Notes: a model not told the origin generated them from the letters alone. A stretch of DNA of 64,000 nucleotides from Autumnicola patrickiae (GCF_031846525.1 NZ_JAVRHM010000017.1:1-64000); one strand, 5' to 3'; shown: positions 42,396 to 51,734, counted from the stretch's first letter. Translations and numbers: made by a program.

Positions 42396-43763
42396 ATGAA
42401 AACTCTCTTTTTAATCCTATTTTTCTTCCTATTACATTTTACAGCATTTTCTCAGGATTTTTTAAAAGAAGATACTGTGAATAAGTACAGGGTGAAAGAC
42501 ATCTTTAAAGACGCATATGTTCATGGGCATGTGCGGAACTTCTTTTTAACTACTAATAATCAGGGAGGTCTTAAGGATTATTATACCAATGCAACAGGGG
42601 GTGCAATTGGTATAATAACCGGTAATCACAAGGGTTTTGAAATAGGTGTAAAAAACATTTTTACATACCAAACTTTTGGTGGCAATCTAAAGGCAAAAGA
42701 TGTGAACACGGGTTATAATGCAAAATGGGAGTATGAATTATATGACGTATTAAATAAAGGTAATTATAATAATATTAATAGGTTAGATGAACTCTTTTTG
42801 AGGTATAGGTTTAAGAAATCCTATCTTTCTCTGGGAAGATTAAAGCCTGAATATACTCCATTGCTAAACCAAAGTGATGGCAGGATGATGCCGTTTTCCC
42901 ATAGAGGATTCTGGGGACATTTTAATTTTCATCCACGCCACACATTTAATGTAGGCTGGCTGGACGGTGTGGCTCCTCGTGCTACCACAGAGTGGTTTGA
43001 TCTTGAGGAGGGAATTGGACTTTTTAACAATGGGTATCAGCCCAATGGGGAAAAGGCAGATTACTATAAATTTTATCCATCAAAAGGGATTGGTATTATT
43101 ACATATCGATACCTTCACAAGAACTTTAAAATCGCCTTATATGATTTTTATATAGATAAATTGAACAATACGTTTCTTACAGAAGTAGGTTATAATGTCA
43201 TGGATTTTAACCTTGGCTTACAGGTAGTTTACCAGACACCCCTGCAATTTTCTGAAGATCTTCCTTATGAGAACCGGTATGTCCAACCCAAAGAGCACGG
43301 GCAGGTAATCAGTTCACAGCTGGGATGGGGTAATAAGATATTCAAATTTGCCTTTGCTTACACCCATGCCTTTGATACAGGGCGTTTTTTGTTTCCAAAG
43401 GAGCTGGGAAGAGATAGGTTATTTACCTCTATTTCCCGGTCACGACTCGAAGGATTAGGCGGTGTAGATGTCGTTACGTTCAAGAGTGAGTTCAGACTTC
43501 TTAAGCCAGAACTTCATGTTTCTATTGATTTGCAGAAACTCACCGGATTGGAGGCAGGCCAAACGACATTAAACAAATATAAAATTTATGAAACTTTCCA
43601 GGCGAACACCCGCATAACTTATACCCTACAGGGATTTTTAGATGGTCTTACCTTGGATCTTCTCTGGGTTTACAGGGTAAATCAAAATATTAAAGAGGCA
43701 GAGCGCATCTTTAACAAGAGCGATTTTAATCAGTTTAGTTTTGTAACGAACTTCTATTTTTAA
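42396..43763 (+). CDS. Outer-membrane beta-barrel porin (OprD/phosphate-porin-like)
   Basis: 455 residues. Signal peptide (FFLLHFTAFSQ), then alternating amphipathic strands through the whole protein and the C-terminal FSFVTNFYF with a final Phe, required for barrel insertion. RRLDELFLRYRFKKSYLSLGRLKPEYTPLLNQSDGRMMPFSHRGFWG resembles OprD-type specific porins of Bacteroidota. Solute unknown; being under site 4b next to an MFS transporter, it may admit thiosulfate, sulfonate or a related anion. Confidence 0.78.
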   Translation: MKTLFLILFFFLLHFTAFSQDFLKEDTVNKYRVKDIFKDAYVHGHVRNFFLTTNNQGGLKDYYTNATGGAIGIITGNHKGFEIGVKNIFTYQTFGGNLKAKDVNTGYNAKWEYELYDVLNKGNYNNINRLDELFLRYRFKKSYLSLGRLKPEYTPLLNQSDGRMMPFSHRGFWGHFNFHPRHTFNVGWLDGVAPRATTEWFDLEEGIGLFNNGYQPNGEKADYYKFYPSKGIGIITYRYLHKNFKIALYDFYIDKLNNTFLTEVGYNVMDFNLGLQVVYQTPLQFSEDLPYENRYVQPKEHGQVISSQLGWGNKIFKFAFAYTHAFDTGRFLFPKELGRDRLFTSISRSRLEGLGGVDVVTFKSEFRLLKPELHVSIDLQKLTGLEAGQTTLNKYKIYETFQANTRITYTLQGFLDGLTLDLLWVYRVNQNIKEAERIFNKSDFNQFSFVTNFYF

Positions 43764-43829
43764 AGAATTGATGGCTTCAGAAAAAGAGATCCGGACTCTC
43801 TTTTCTATAGATAATTTTAAGATTCACAG

Positions 43830-45050
43830 ATGATTGAACAAAAGGATATACACCTCGGACTAAAAGAAAACTGGACACAATTTACCTTGCTGGTACTCGT
43901 AAACGCTTTTGTAGGCGGAATGGTCGGGCTGGAACGGAGCATCCTGCCGGAGATTGCCGAAAAGGAATTCGGAATGGCAGCCACTTCTGCTATTCTTTCC
44001 TTCATTGTCGTCTTTGGTATTGTAAAAGCTATCTCCAATTATTATGCGGGAGCACTGGCAAATAAATTCGGCCGCAAAAAACTCCTGGTGCTCGGTTGGA
44101 TCTTTGCCATTCCGATTCCATTTATTCTTATGTATGCCGAAAACTGGAACTGGATCATCGGTGCCAATGTGTTGCTGGGAATCAATCAGGGACTTGCCTG
44201 GTCAAGCACCGTAGTTATGAAGATAGACCTGGTAGGAGAAAAGCAACGCGGATTTGCGATGGGGCTGAATGAATTTGCAGGATATCTTGCTGTTGCAATA
44301 GTCGCTTTCCTCACAGGATGGATTGCAGGTGAATATGGTTTAAGGCCATACCCTTTTTACCTGGGAATTCTTATAATGATACTTGGGCTGTTTATGAGCA
44401 TTTTATTTATAAGGGATACCCGCGGCCATGCAAAGAAAGAAGAAAAAAGTAGTGCAGTTTCACTCCTAAAAAATATTTTTTGGGATACTACCTGGAAAGA
44501 CAAGAATCTGGGATCTGTGACCCAGGCAGGGCTTATTAATAATCTTAATGACGGGATGGCGTGGGGACTTTTCCCTATCCTGCTCGCTGCCAATAATTTT
44601 AGCCTGGAACAAGTTGGTATTGTAGTGGCTATTTATCCGGCTGTTTGGGGAATCGGGCAGTTATTCACAGGAAGAATGGCAGATAAGTACTCCAAAAAGC
44701 ACCTCCTATTCTTGGGAATGTTACTCCAGGCATTGGTATTAATCAGCCTCGTTTGGGCAGAGACTATGGTGCACTTTGTAAGTTTAATGGCATTACTGGG
44801 TTGGGGAACAGCAATGGTCTATCCCACCTTTCTCGCAACAATTGCAGAATATACCCATCCACGGGACAGAGCAGAAAGCATTGGTATCTTCAGGTTATGG
44901 AGGGATTTGGGGTATGCCGTGGGTGCAGTCCTCACCGGAATAATTTCAGATTTAATAAGTATTGAAGCCGCTATTTTGGTGGTGGGGATTATCACGTTAT
45001 TTTCTTCAGGAATTATATTTTTCCGGATGAATACTTCGGAAATGAAATAA
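43830..45050 (+). CDS. MFS transporter
   Basis: 406 residues with 12 membrane helices. The MFS signature between helices 2 and 3 appears as NYYAGALANKFGRKKLLVLGW, and the repeat in the second half as GRMADKYSKKHLLFLG. The long N-terminus and VGGMVGLERSILPEIAEKEFG are found in uncharacterised Bacteroidota MFS proteins. It follows the porin by 66 bases and probably works with it as an import or export pair across the two membranes. Substrate unknown. Confidence 0.85.
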   Translation: MIEQKDIHLGLKENWTQFTLLVLVNAFVGGMVGLERSILPEIAEKEFGMAATSAILSFIVVFGIVKAISNYYAGALANKFGRKKLLVLGWIFAIPIPFILMYAENWNWIIGANVLLGINQGLAWSSTVVMKIDLVGEKQRGFAMGLNEFAGYLAVAIVAFLTGWIAGEYGLRPYPFYLGILIMILGLFMSILFIRDTRGHAKKEEKSSAVSLLKNIFWDTTWKDKNLGSVTQAGLINNLNDGMAWGLFPILLAANNFSLEQVGIVVAIYPAVWGIGQLFTGRMADKYSKKHLLFLGMLLQALVLISLVWAETMVHFVSLMALLGWGTAMVYPTFLATIAEYTHPRDRAESIGIFRLWRDLGYAVGAVLTGIISDLISIEAAILVVGIITLFSSGIIFFRMNTSEMK

Positions 45051-45201
45051 CTTCGACAAAAAATTAGTAGTCCTCACTGCAACTTTATCCTTCCCGGCCG
45101 GAAAAATCCAAATAAGGACGAAGTAAGGGATAGAGTTGAAAAATTTTCATTAAAATGCGGTAATTTTAGATTGTTTTATTGGTGAAAACGAAGCTTTCTG
45201 T

Positions 45202-45215
45202 GTAACAAATGTTAC
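45202..45215 (+). promoter_or_regulatory. Crp-type operator (site 5) with -7 box, CstB-like promoter
   Basis: GTAAC-AAAT-GTTAC, perfect arms. The centre (45208.5) is 29.5 bp before TATTTTTG at 45238-45245, a perfect TAnnTTTG box. Leader of about 65 bases. Confidence 0.78.
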
Positions 45216-45315
45216 TGCCTAATGCGTTAAATGAAAGTATTTTTGCATTAGTAAAATTAAAAGAAAAAGGTTGAGAAGCTTTTTCAGAGTTGAATAAAAC
45301 TTAAACGACACAAAC

Positions 45316-46653
45316 ATGAAAATAGAACAATTTAAAGACGAACCATTGGCTCATTATTCTTATGCTATAGTAAGTGAAGGCGAAATGGCTTTAGTTGATC
45401 CCAGCAGAAATCCCAGGCAGTATTATGAATTTGCTGAAGAGCACAATGCAAAGATAGTAGCGGTTTTTGAAACCCACCCTCACGCCGATTTTGTAAGCGG
45501 ACATTTGCAAATTCACAAAGAAACCGGCGCCACTATTTATATAAGCGAAAAGGTAGGAGTGAATTATCCGCATGAACCTTTTGATGAGGGACAGAGTACG
45601 AAAATTGGCAAAATTACTATCCGACCTTTACACACCCCGGGGCATTCTCCGGATAGTCTAACTTTTGTAGCCGAAGAAGACGGAAAAACAGCATTATTCA
45701 CCGGAGACACACTATTTATAGGTAATGTGGGTCGGCCTGATCTTAGAGAAAAAGCAGGGAATATGACTGCAAAGCGTGTGGAACTGGCAAAAGCAATGTA
45801 TCATACAATGCAGACCAAGTTTAGTGATTTACCCGATGAGGCTTTGGTTTATCCGGCGCATGGTGCAGGGTCTTTATGCGGTAAGAACATGAGTGCCTCT
45901 CCATCCAGCACCCTTAGAGATGAGCGTATGGGAAACTGGGCATTTAAAGAACAGACTGAAGAGGAATTTGTAGAAGAGATCCTTAAGGATCAGCCGTTTA
46001 TTCCTTCTTACTTCGGATTCAATGTAGATCTTAATCGCGACGGTGCCGGGAACATACAGCAGGAAAAATATCGCGTACCTCTAAAAATAGCTGTAGATGA
46101 AGTTGAGGCAGGAATAACCGTAGTGGATGTGAGAGATGAAGATGCCTATAAAAAAGGACATCTTCCTAATAGTCTCAACATCATGTCCCGTACTGAGGGG
46201 GACAAATATGAAACCTGGTTAGGGGCAATCGTTGAGCCAAATGAGCCTTTTTACCTGGCAGTCAGTTCTGTAGAAGACATTGACGAGCTATTGGAAAGAA
46301 CGGCCAAGATTGGATATGAAAAACAAATGAAAGGAGTGATCACGCTAAGTGAAAAGGTTTCAGGGAAATCAGATGAATTTGATCTTGAAAACTTTAAAAA
46401 TAACAAAGAGGATTACACAATCGTAGATATCAGAAATGAAAGTGAGCTGGCAGAAGGAAAGATCTTTGATGATGCCATAGGAATTCCGTTGAACGAATTA
46501 CGGAATCGCGCAGATGAGCTTCCAAAAGACAAGCCACTTGTAGTGCACTGTGCTGGTGGATACCGCTCTGCAGCCGGAAGTAGTATTTTGGAGAACAAGT
46601 TTAAAAACCAGAAGGTATTTGATCTTAGCGAAGCCATTCAGGATTTTAAATAG
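45316..46653 (+). CDS. CstB-like persulfide dioxygenase-rhodanese fusion
   Basis: 445 residues. MBL-fold domain (1-235): FETHPHADFVSGHLQIH, PLHTPGHSPDSL, FTGDTLFIGNVGRPDLR and VYPAHGAGSLCGKNMS give the iron ligands of ETHE1/CstB dioxygenases; HADF in place of HADH is also typical of the CstB type. A first rhodanese-like domain (255-345, VVDVRDEDAYKKGH) has no active cysteine. The second (350-445) has VVHCAGGYRSAAG with Cys near 412. The same MBL-pseudorhodanese-rhodanese order is found in Staphylococcus CstB, which converts persulfides to thiosulfate. It is monocistronic and carries operator site 5. Confidence 0.92.
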   Translation: MKIEQFKDEPLAHYSYAIVSEGEMALVDPSRNPRQYYEFAEEHNAKIVAVFETHPHADFVSGHLQIHKETGATIYISEKVGVNYPHEPFDEGQSTKIGKITIRPLHTPGHSPDSLTFVAEEDGKTALFTGDTLFIGNVGRPDLREKAGNMTAKRVELAKAMYHTMQTKFSDLPDEALVYPAHGAGSLCGKNMSASPSSTLRDERMGNWAFKEQTEEEFVEEILKDQPFIPSYFGFNVDLNRDGAGNIQQEKYRVPLKIAVDEVEAGITVVDVRDEDAYKKGHLPNSLNIMSRTEGDKYETWLGAIVEPNEPFYLAVSSVEDIDELLERTAKIGYEKQMKGVITLSEKVSGKSDEFDLENFKNNKEDYTIVDIRNESELAEGKIFDDAIGIPLNELRNRADELPKDKPLVVHCAGGYRSAAGSSILENKFKNQKVFDLSEAIQDFK

Positions 46654-46671
46654 CTAGGATTAGATGTTTGC

Positions 46672-46701
46672 GAATTGAGGTTGCTTTAGCAACCTCAATT
46701 C
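46672..46701 (+). terminator. Terminator after the CstB-like gene
   Basis: Perfect 14-bp stem (GAATTGAGGTTGCT / AGCAACCTCAATTC) with a two-base apparent loop, followed by TTCTAAATTTTT, 18 bases after the stop codon. Confidence 0.85.
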
Positions 46702-46795
46702 TTCTAAATTTTTATATGGCAATTTAGCCAATTTTCATTTTTATCACTAATTCTCAGACCCTCCCTCTTTTATTAATTGTGTAATTTTCTTTCTA

Positions 46796-47122
46796 ATGAC
46801 AAATATAATTTTTACCGGTAACCATCTGGATTGTCTCTCTGCCTGGGCAGGATTTGAGATTAATCTTAAAGAGAAATTTAATGTACTGGTCGAAAGTGAT
46901 GTAGATTTTATAGAACTTTTATTGTTATTTGAAAAGTATTTTCAACTTGATTTGCTGGAAACAGATAAAGACAGGCAAGATTTCTCTACTATTGAAGAAT
47001 TTGTAAAATGGGCACTTGAACATCCTGCTCAAGAACCAATACACTACGTAGAACGTGGAAGTATACCTTTTGCCAAACATCTTCGGCAGCGAAATTATAT
47101 CTGTCAGCAGGTGGGAGCATAA
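46796..47122 (+). CDS. Acyl-carrier-like protein without phosphopantetheine serine
   Basis: 108 residues of no known family. Residues 27-80 (KEKFNVLVESDVDFIELLLLFEKYFQLDLLETDKDRQDFSTIEEFVKWALE) follow the helix pattern of acyl carrier proteins, but DVDFIEL replaces DSLDxxEL, so the attachment Ser is missing. It resembles DUF1493-like carriers in length and fold. It has cysteines in DCLSAWAG and ICQQVG. No operator of the island is in front. Function unknown; a protein-protein adaptor is possible. Confidence 0.55.
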   Translation: MTNIIFTGNHLDCLSAWAGFEINLKEKFNVLVESDVDFIELLLLFEKYFQLDLLETDKDRQDFSTIEEFVKWALEHPAQEPIHYVERGSIPFAKHLRQRNYICQQVGA

Positions 47123-47993
47123 GTAGGTGTTTCCAAGAAAAAGATGTTTAATAGGTTTAGAATTTTTGGAAAACGGCTGTCTGCAAAGTTAAAAGAACCT
47201 CATCCTAATATTTTTCAGGATCTTGGTTGATTTTTTTAAACAGCCTCTTTTTATATGTCTGTTTAATTTTTTGTTGTTGCCTCAAAGTTCTTTTTAGTAT
47301 TAGAAGGACCTCCCTATTTTTCCCGATCCAGCTATGGTCTGGTCTTTTTTTCCATAGATATAAAAATAGGGAAGGTAGGACACCATCCCTACAAAAAAAG
47401 AAAAGAACATTGATGGGGAGAATGATTCAATACTCGTGTAAAAAAATAGTAATAGCGATCCCATTAATGCAAAACTTGATATGTTGATTTCCTATAATCG
47501 CTCAATTTTTCCTTTTCCAGCGCTTCGATTATCTTCTAAATTACCGAACTGGTGAGAAGACGTAATGAGGGTATGGATATGGATCCTAATGAAAAGCGCG
47601 GCAGCGAAAAGAGGTTATCTCCAGGGCCAATTCGCAGGATGGAGAGGATGCAATAAAGGATAAATTTTCGGGACTAACAGAGTCGATTCCGATGGTAGAG
47701 AGTAAGAAATTGGAGGTTACGGTGCAATAGTAGACATTCGGGTCCCAAAGGAAATTCTTATTAAATTAGATCTTTAGGAACAATGAAAAATTCTCTAACA
47801 GATTTATAACTAAAAGTATTGATGCGGTATAAAAAACTAAGAAAAAGTCATCCTGAAGTTATTTGAGGATCATAATTAACTGAAATTTAATTCAATTAAT
47901 TAAGGCTGGACAATAGATTTTCAATCTGCCAAATCGGAATATTTGAACGACTTTGCTCTCAAGTGCTCCAGACTTTTCCAAGTGCAACAAAAA
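47123..47993. other. 870-base region without a supportable gene
   Basis: No frame longer than about 90 codons has coding character. Short open pieces occur, for example 47590-47730, and a run reading IVDIRVPKE at about 47727-47753 recalls the start of a rhodanese domain, so decayed gene remnants are possible. Otherwise nothing recognisable. Confidence 0.5.
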
Positions 47994-48023
47994 ATCCCGA
48001 ACTCCACCAAAGGAATCCGGGAT
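47994..48023 (-). terminator. Terminator of the rhodanese-OsmC operon
   Basis: ATCCCG (47994-47999) and CGGGAT (48018-48023) pair around an 18-base loop; on the minus strand the stem is followed by TTTTTTG. It is 25 bases behind the osmC stop. Confidence 0.7.
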
Positions 48024-48047
48024 CTGATAGGTTATATATAAAGCTGC

Positions 48048-48497
48048 TTAAGCAGTTTGGTTTTTTGAAATTAGCACCTTGTTTTCCATATAAACTTCAG
48101 AAGTGATTGAATTGGAAATCAAACAGGCTCTTTCGGCTTTGATCATGATCTTTTCTACCTTTTCCCTATCAGCCTCATTTGGAATGGTAACAACCGGCTT
48201 GAGCAGGATCTCTGTCATAGCGAATCTGCCATCTTTCTTATCCAAAACGCCTTCTGCAGGGCAGGTAAGGCTTTCGAATTCTAATTTCGAGTTTTCAGCA
48301 ATTGCAAGAAAAGTGGTCATAAAGCAACTACTTACTGCAGCGGTAAAAAGATGTTCCGGAGACCAGATCCCGGGCATCCCTTTTGGGAATTCCGGTGGAG
48401 TTGCAACTTCAACTTTCTGGTCAAGAACCGGAGAGGAAATCTCCCCTTTTCTGTCCATTTTCCATTCAAGGTCTACGTGATATTTTTGTGCTTCCAT
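48048..48497 (-). CDS. OsmC-family protein of the sulfur island
   Basis: 149 residues. Cysteines at the two OsmC positions: AAVSSCFMTTFLAIAE and AERACLISNSITSEV; an additional Cys in LTCPAEG. Compared with the copy at 8725-9180 the N-terminus differs (HVDLEWKMDRKGEISSPVLDQKVEVATPPEFPKGMPGIWSPEHLF). The last gene of a unit with two rhodaneses and a DUF2892 protein under site 6. Reduction of organic persulfides or hydroperoxides formed during sulfide stress is plausible. Confidence 0.88.
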   Translation of the reverse strand: MEAQKYHVDLEWKMDRKGEISSPVLDQKVEVATPPEFPKGMPGIWSPEHLFTAAVSSCFMTTFLAIAENSKLEFESLTCPAEGVLDKKDGRFAMTEILLKPVVTIPNEADREKVEKIMIKAERACLISNSITSEVYMENKVLISKNQTA

Positions 48498-48536
48498 ACT
48501 ATTAGTTTTTATTCAAGGTACACTCTGATTTTTTTA

Positions 48537-48752
48537 TTATTTATGATCTGTATCAGTTTTGATTTCACAGTTTCCTGTGGCGCAATTCCCCGATGCACAT
48601 CCAAGCGCAAATAATCCCATTGCAGCCGGCCAGGCACCCAGTGCTATTCCAATCCATTGACCTTCAAGCGCACTCTGTACAATTACCCAAACTCCAATGA
48701 AAAGGTAGGCAGCACGCATCAAGCTCCAGTTGCTAAAGATTCTGTTCATCAT
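48537..48752 (-). CDS. DUF2892-type membrane protein with Cys tail
   Basis: 71 residues. Two membrane helices in the YgaP/DUF2892 pattern (FSNWSLMRAAYLFIGVWVIVQSALEGQWIGIALGAWPAAMGLFALGC) followed by a tail with GCASGNCATGNCE, four cysteines. In YgaP such helices anchor a rhodanese; here the start codon shares one base with the stop of a separate rhodanese gene, so the pair may act together as a split YgaP. Cysteines could carry persulfide or metal. Confidence 0.78.
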   Translation of the reverse strand: MMNRIFSNWSLMRAAYLFIGVWVIVQSALEGQWIGIALGAWPAAMGLFALGCASGNCATGNCEIKTDTDHK

Positions 48753-49069
48753 TATCCGATTTTATTGTTTAGGCTGGTCCAGCTACCGCCGTTATGAACT
48801 TTGTTGTAACCTTTAGACTGTAATATACTTTTGGCTGAAGCACTTCTCATTCCCGAAGCGCAACAGGTGATAATTGGTTTATTTTTATCCTTTGGCAAGG
48901 CAGCACTGGAATTGAGGCCATGTAAAGTGATGTTTTTAGATCCCTTAATATGTCCGCCGGCATATTCACCTTTGGTTCTCACATCTACTATTACTCCGCC
49001 TTCCTTAAGCAGCTCATTGTAATCTGGTGCCTGAGAAAACCCTAACATTTTCTTTAGTTTATCGAACAT
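48752..49069 (-). CDS. Rhodanese-domain protein (copy 2 of operon)
   Basis: 105 residues, cytoplasmic single rhodanese domain: GGVIVDVRTKGEYAGGHIKGSKNI, active loop IITCCASGMRSASAK with a double cysteine, and GYNKVHNGGSWTSL. Transfers sulfane sulfur from thiosulfate or persulfide to an acceptor. It overlaps the DUF2892 gene by one base and starts one base after the previous rhodanese stop. Confidence 0.9.
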   Translation of the reverse strand: MFDKLKKMLGFSQAPDYNELLKEGGVIVDVRTKGEYAGGHIKGSKNITLHGLNSSAALPKDKNKPIITCCASGMRSASAKSILQSKGYNKVHNGGSWTSLNNKIG

Positions 49070-49070
49070 A

Positions 49071-49355
49071 CTATACTTCCTCAGAGGTCAGATAATTTAC
49101 TTCGAGCCAGGATCCACCGTTCACACAATTCACTCCCTGGCGGCTAACATAATTGGTTGCCTGTCCACTTCTGTTCCCCGAGGCACAGCAAAAGATCAAG
49201 GGTGCCTTCATCTCCTTTAGTTCATCCATCCTGTCTGGGATTTCATTTAATGGGATATTTACTGCACCGGAAACGCTTCCACCCATGAATTCACCCGGGG
49301 TGCGTACATCTACAATAGTGCCTTCGTTGTTTCTTATTATTTCTTCTGTGTTCAT
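49071..49355 (-). CDS. Rhodanese-domain protein (copy 1 of operon)
   Basis: 94 residues: GTIVDVRTPGEFMGGSVSGAVNIPL, active loop LIFCCASGNRSGQAT again with the CC pair, and VNCVNGGSW. Closely related to the next gene (shared CCASGxRS and NGGSW), so the two arose by duplication. First gene of the operon driven from site 6, which ends in osmC. Confidence 0.9.
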   Translation of the reverse strand: MNTEEIIRNNEGTIVDVRTPGEFMGGSVSGAVNIPLNEIPDRMDELKEMKAPLIFCCASGNRSGQATNYVSRQGVNCVNGGSWLEVNYLTSEEV

Positions 49356-49450
49356 TACTGTTATGTTTTAAGTTCTAAATTGGTTACTTTTAGCGGTTAT
49401 TCCTAACTGATTTATACCTGCAAATTTAAACCTAAAGACAAGTTTCCACA

Positions 49451-49464
49451 GTTACTTTTGTTAC
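49451..49464 (-). promoter_or_regulatory. Crp-type operator (site 6) with -7 box, rhodanese-OsmC promoter
   Basis: GTTAC-TTTT-GTTAC on the plus strand, one arm with one mismatch. On the minus strand the -7 box TAAATTTG (49421-49428) is perfect and begins 29.5 bp from the centre (49457.5). Confidence 0.7.
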
Positions 49465-49625
49465 ACAGAGCAGTTTAGGCAAAGGGGAAAAAGAGCATTA
49501 TTGGCCACTTTTCTAAAATTCTACTAAACTTATAGGAACCGGTAGATTAGATTCCCGTCAATTCTTAATAGCATTTTGACATAAGCAAATAACGGGAAGA
49601 TTAAATCATTAAGATCTAAACATTG

Positions 49626-50426
49626 TTATAGTCGCGGTTCATTCCTTGATTTCCTGATTTTAACCTGGGGAGAATGAGTTACGAATGAGTCGTCGGGAAC
49701 AGAAGAAGTTAACCACACATTTCCACCAATAATACTGTTAGCTCCAATAACAGTCTCACCGCCAAGAATAGTCGCGTTGGTATAAAGAGTAACGTTACAT
49801 TCGATCGTAGGATGTCGCTTAACATTCCGAAGATCCCGTGCTACGTTTCGAGCGCCAAGTGTTACTCCCTGATAGATTTTGACGTTATCCTTGATTACAT
49901 CGGTCTCACCAATTACAACTCCTGTACCGTGATCAATAAAAAATGATTCTCCAATTCGTGCACCGGGGTTTATATCTGCTCCGGTTATACGATGGGCGCA
50001 CTCAGCCATAAGGCGGGGAACCAGGGGCAATCCGAATCTTAGAAGTTCATGGCTCAGCCTGTAAATTGCAATAGCATAAAAGCCGGGATAGGATAGATAA
50101 ACCTTCTCAACAGAATTTGCGGCAGGGTCATTGGTGGCAATTGAGGTGGCATCTTTATTAAGCTTTTGTAGGATTTCGGGTAATGTTGCGCAGTATTCAT
50201 TCCAGATCTCCCGGCAGGGATTCTTTGGCTCCCAGCATACCAGATCGGCCAATTCTTCAAAATCGCGACCCAATTTTTCAATATTTGATTTAACAGCGGT
50301 GTCTGCGTCAAATAAAACATAGAACAGTTTTTGAGTGAAGATTTCCGTCTTATCCTTTATCTGGTACCTTAAGTTCGGAAGCTGCTTTTGCTTTACAATG
50401 TTATCTATGACTGAATTTTGATCCAT
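49626..50426 (-). CDS. cysE: Serine O-acetyltransferase (EpsC/CysE type)
   Basis: 266 residues. N-terminal helical domain, then left-handed beta-helix repeats: DINPGARIGESFFIDHGTGVVIGETDVIKDNVKIYQGVTLGA, catalytic His in DHGTG, and VTLYTNATILGGETVIGANSIIGGNVWLTSSVP. Makes O-acetylserine, the acceptor for sulfide in cysteine synthesis, so the island can feed sulfide into cysteine. It follows the DUF302 gene by about 130 bases and may be the end of the unit starting at site 7. No O-acetylserine sulfhydrylase is in the window. Confidence 0.92.
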   Translation of the reverse strand: MDQNSVIDNIVKQKQLPNLRYQIKDKTEIFTQKLFYVLFDADTAVKSNIEKLGRDFEELADLVCWEPKNPCREIWNEYCATLPEILQKLNKDATSIATNDPAANSVEKVYLSYPGFYAIAIYRLSHELLRFGLPLVPRLMAECAHRITGADINPGARIGESFFIDHGTGVVIGETDVIKDNVKIYQGVTLGARNVARDLRNVKRHPTIECNVTLYTNATILGGETVIGANSIIGGNVWLTSSVPDDSFVTHSPQVKIRKSRNEPRL

Positions 50427-50559
50427 AACCTTTTTGTAAGCTGATTGAAAAAGTAGTTATCAGTTTTACTTGCTTTTAGTTTTCTTACAACATCTTTTCG
50501 TTTAGGACTTTCCTTAATAAAATGGAAGTCCCTTGAAAATTTGAATTGAAATGGAGATT

Positions 50560-50949
50560 TTAGGAAAGCCGTTCAATTACCGTCTTAAGCTTCTCCCGGA
50601 CTTCTCCGGCAATTCCTCCCAATTCTCTATTATCTATAGCTGTCATGGAGGCAACAGGATCTACTGCAGAAACTTCAGTTTTCCCGCCCTGGGTCTCCTG
50701 AACGATCACATTACACGGCAGCATAGTTCCGATCTTGCTTTCCGTAGAAATAGCCTTGTGCGCCATCTGAGGATTGCAGGCACCCAGAATTCTGTACTTC
50801 CTGAAATCCACATCAAGCTTCTTTTTAAAAGTTTCTTTTACGTCAATTTCGGTAAGGATACCAAAACCTTCTTCCTTTAATTCGTTTGTGACTTTATCTA
50901 TTGCCTCCTCAAAGGAAGTGTCGAGAATTTTTGAAAAATAATAGCTCAT
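50560..50949 (-). CDS. DUF302 family protein
   Basis: 129 residues: FEEAIDKVTNELKEEGFGILTEIDVKETFKKKLDVDFRKYRILGACNPQMAHKAIS, LPCNVIVQETQGGKTEVSAVDP, all typical of DUF302, with Cys in GACNP and LPCN. Members occur near sulfur oxidation and metal genes; the activity is unknown. Lies 98 bases downstream of the racemase gene on the same strand. Confidence 0.85.
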   Translation of the reverse strand: MSYYFSKILDTSFEEAIDKVTNELKEEGFGILTEIDVKETFKKKLDVDFRKYRILGACNPQMAHKAISTESKIGTMLPCNVIVQETQGGKTEVSAVDPVASMTAIDNRELGGIAGEVREKLKTVIERLS

Positions 50950-51047
50950 AAGTCAGATTTTTTGATTCTCTTAAATTTAGCTCTTTTAGACCGCCTCAAA
51001 AAAAACTTACTATTAATCTTATGTGAAGATAGATGCCATTTTAGATC

Positions 51048-51734
51048 TTAACTTTCAGAAAGGATAAAGTCGGCAGCCATTCTTGCATGAAGTTGCGTGG
51101 TCGCGATCATTGGCAGGTCGTAATCTGAAACCTCTATGAGCATAGGCAGCTCAGTACAACCAAGGATGATCCCTTCTGCACCCTTTGCCTTGAGCATTTC
51201 CATTTGCTTCAGAAAAAATGCCCTGGCTTCATCGCTAAAGATCCCCTGCGTAAGTTCGGCAGAAACAAAATGATGATTTTGGTCTATAAACTGTGCATCG
51301 GGAATAATTGTTTCGATCCCGTAGTTGGTTTGCAAATGCTTCGGAATAAAACCTCCTGTTATTGTAGGCCGGTTTCCAAGAAGTCCTAAAGTCTTTAAAC
51401 CTTGTTTTTTAGACTCTTTTGCAATTGCATCGGCAATATGAAGAATCGGAATATCAATTTTCGGTTGCACGAAATCATAAACCATGTGCGGTGTATTGGC
51501 ACCGATCACCAGGGCTTCGGCTCCTGCAGTTTTGAGGGTGCGGGCGATCTCCAGATATTTATTGTTGATCTTCTCCCTGTTTTGCTCCCGCATGAGTTCA
51601 ATGTTGAGGCTGTAGATGATCAATTCAGGATTGGCATGAGCCCCTATTTTTTCCCCAACCATCTCATTGATAAGCCTGTAATAAACTATTGTTGAATGCC
51701 AGGAGGTGCCTCCAATTAAGCCGATCTTTTTCAT
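51048..51734 (-). CDS. Aspartate/glutamate racemase family protein with one catalytic Cys
   Basis: 228 residues. KKIGLIGGTSWHSTIVYYRLINEMV at the N-terminus and IILGCTELPMLI (second catalytic Cys) are typical. The first catalytic motif reads VIGANTPHMVYD, in which the usual Cys of CNTxH is Ala. Single-cysteine members such as E. coli EcL-DER (YgeA) have broad amino-acid racemase activity. Directly behind operator site 7. Racemisation of cysteine or aspartate is possible; the substrate is not known. Confidence 0.85.
   Translation of the reverse strand: MKKIGLIGGTSWHSTIVYYRLINEMVGEKIGAHANPELIIYSLNIELMREQNREKINNKYLEIARTLKTAGAEALVIGANTPHMVYDFVQPKIDIPILHIADAIAKESKKQGLKTLGLLGNRPTITGGFIPKHLQTNYGIETIIPDAQFIDQNHHFVSAELTQGIFSDEARAFFLKQMEMLKAKGAEGIILGCTELPMLIEVSDYDLPMIATTQLHARMAADFILSES

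Noticed and set aside
47227..47487. 86-codon frame in the 47-kb gap
   Set aside because: Composition is not protein-like, no start signal, no neighbour coupling.
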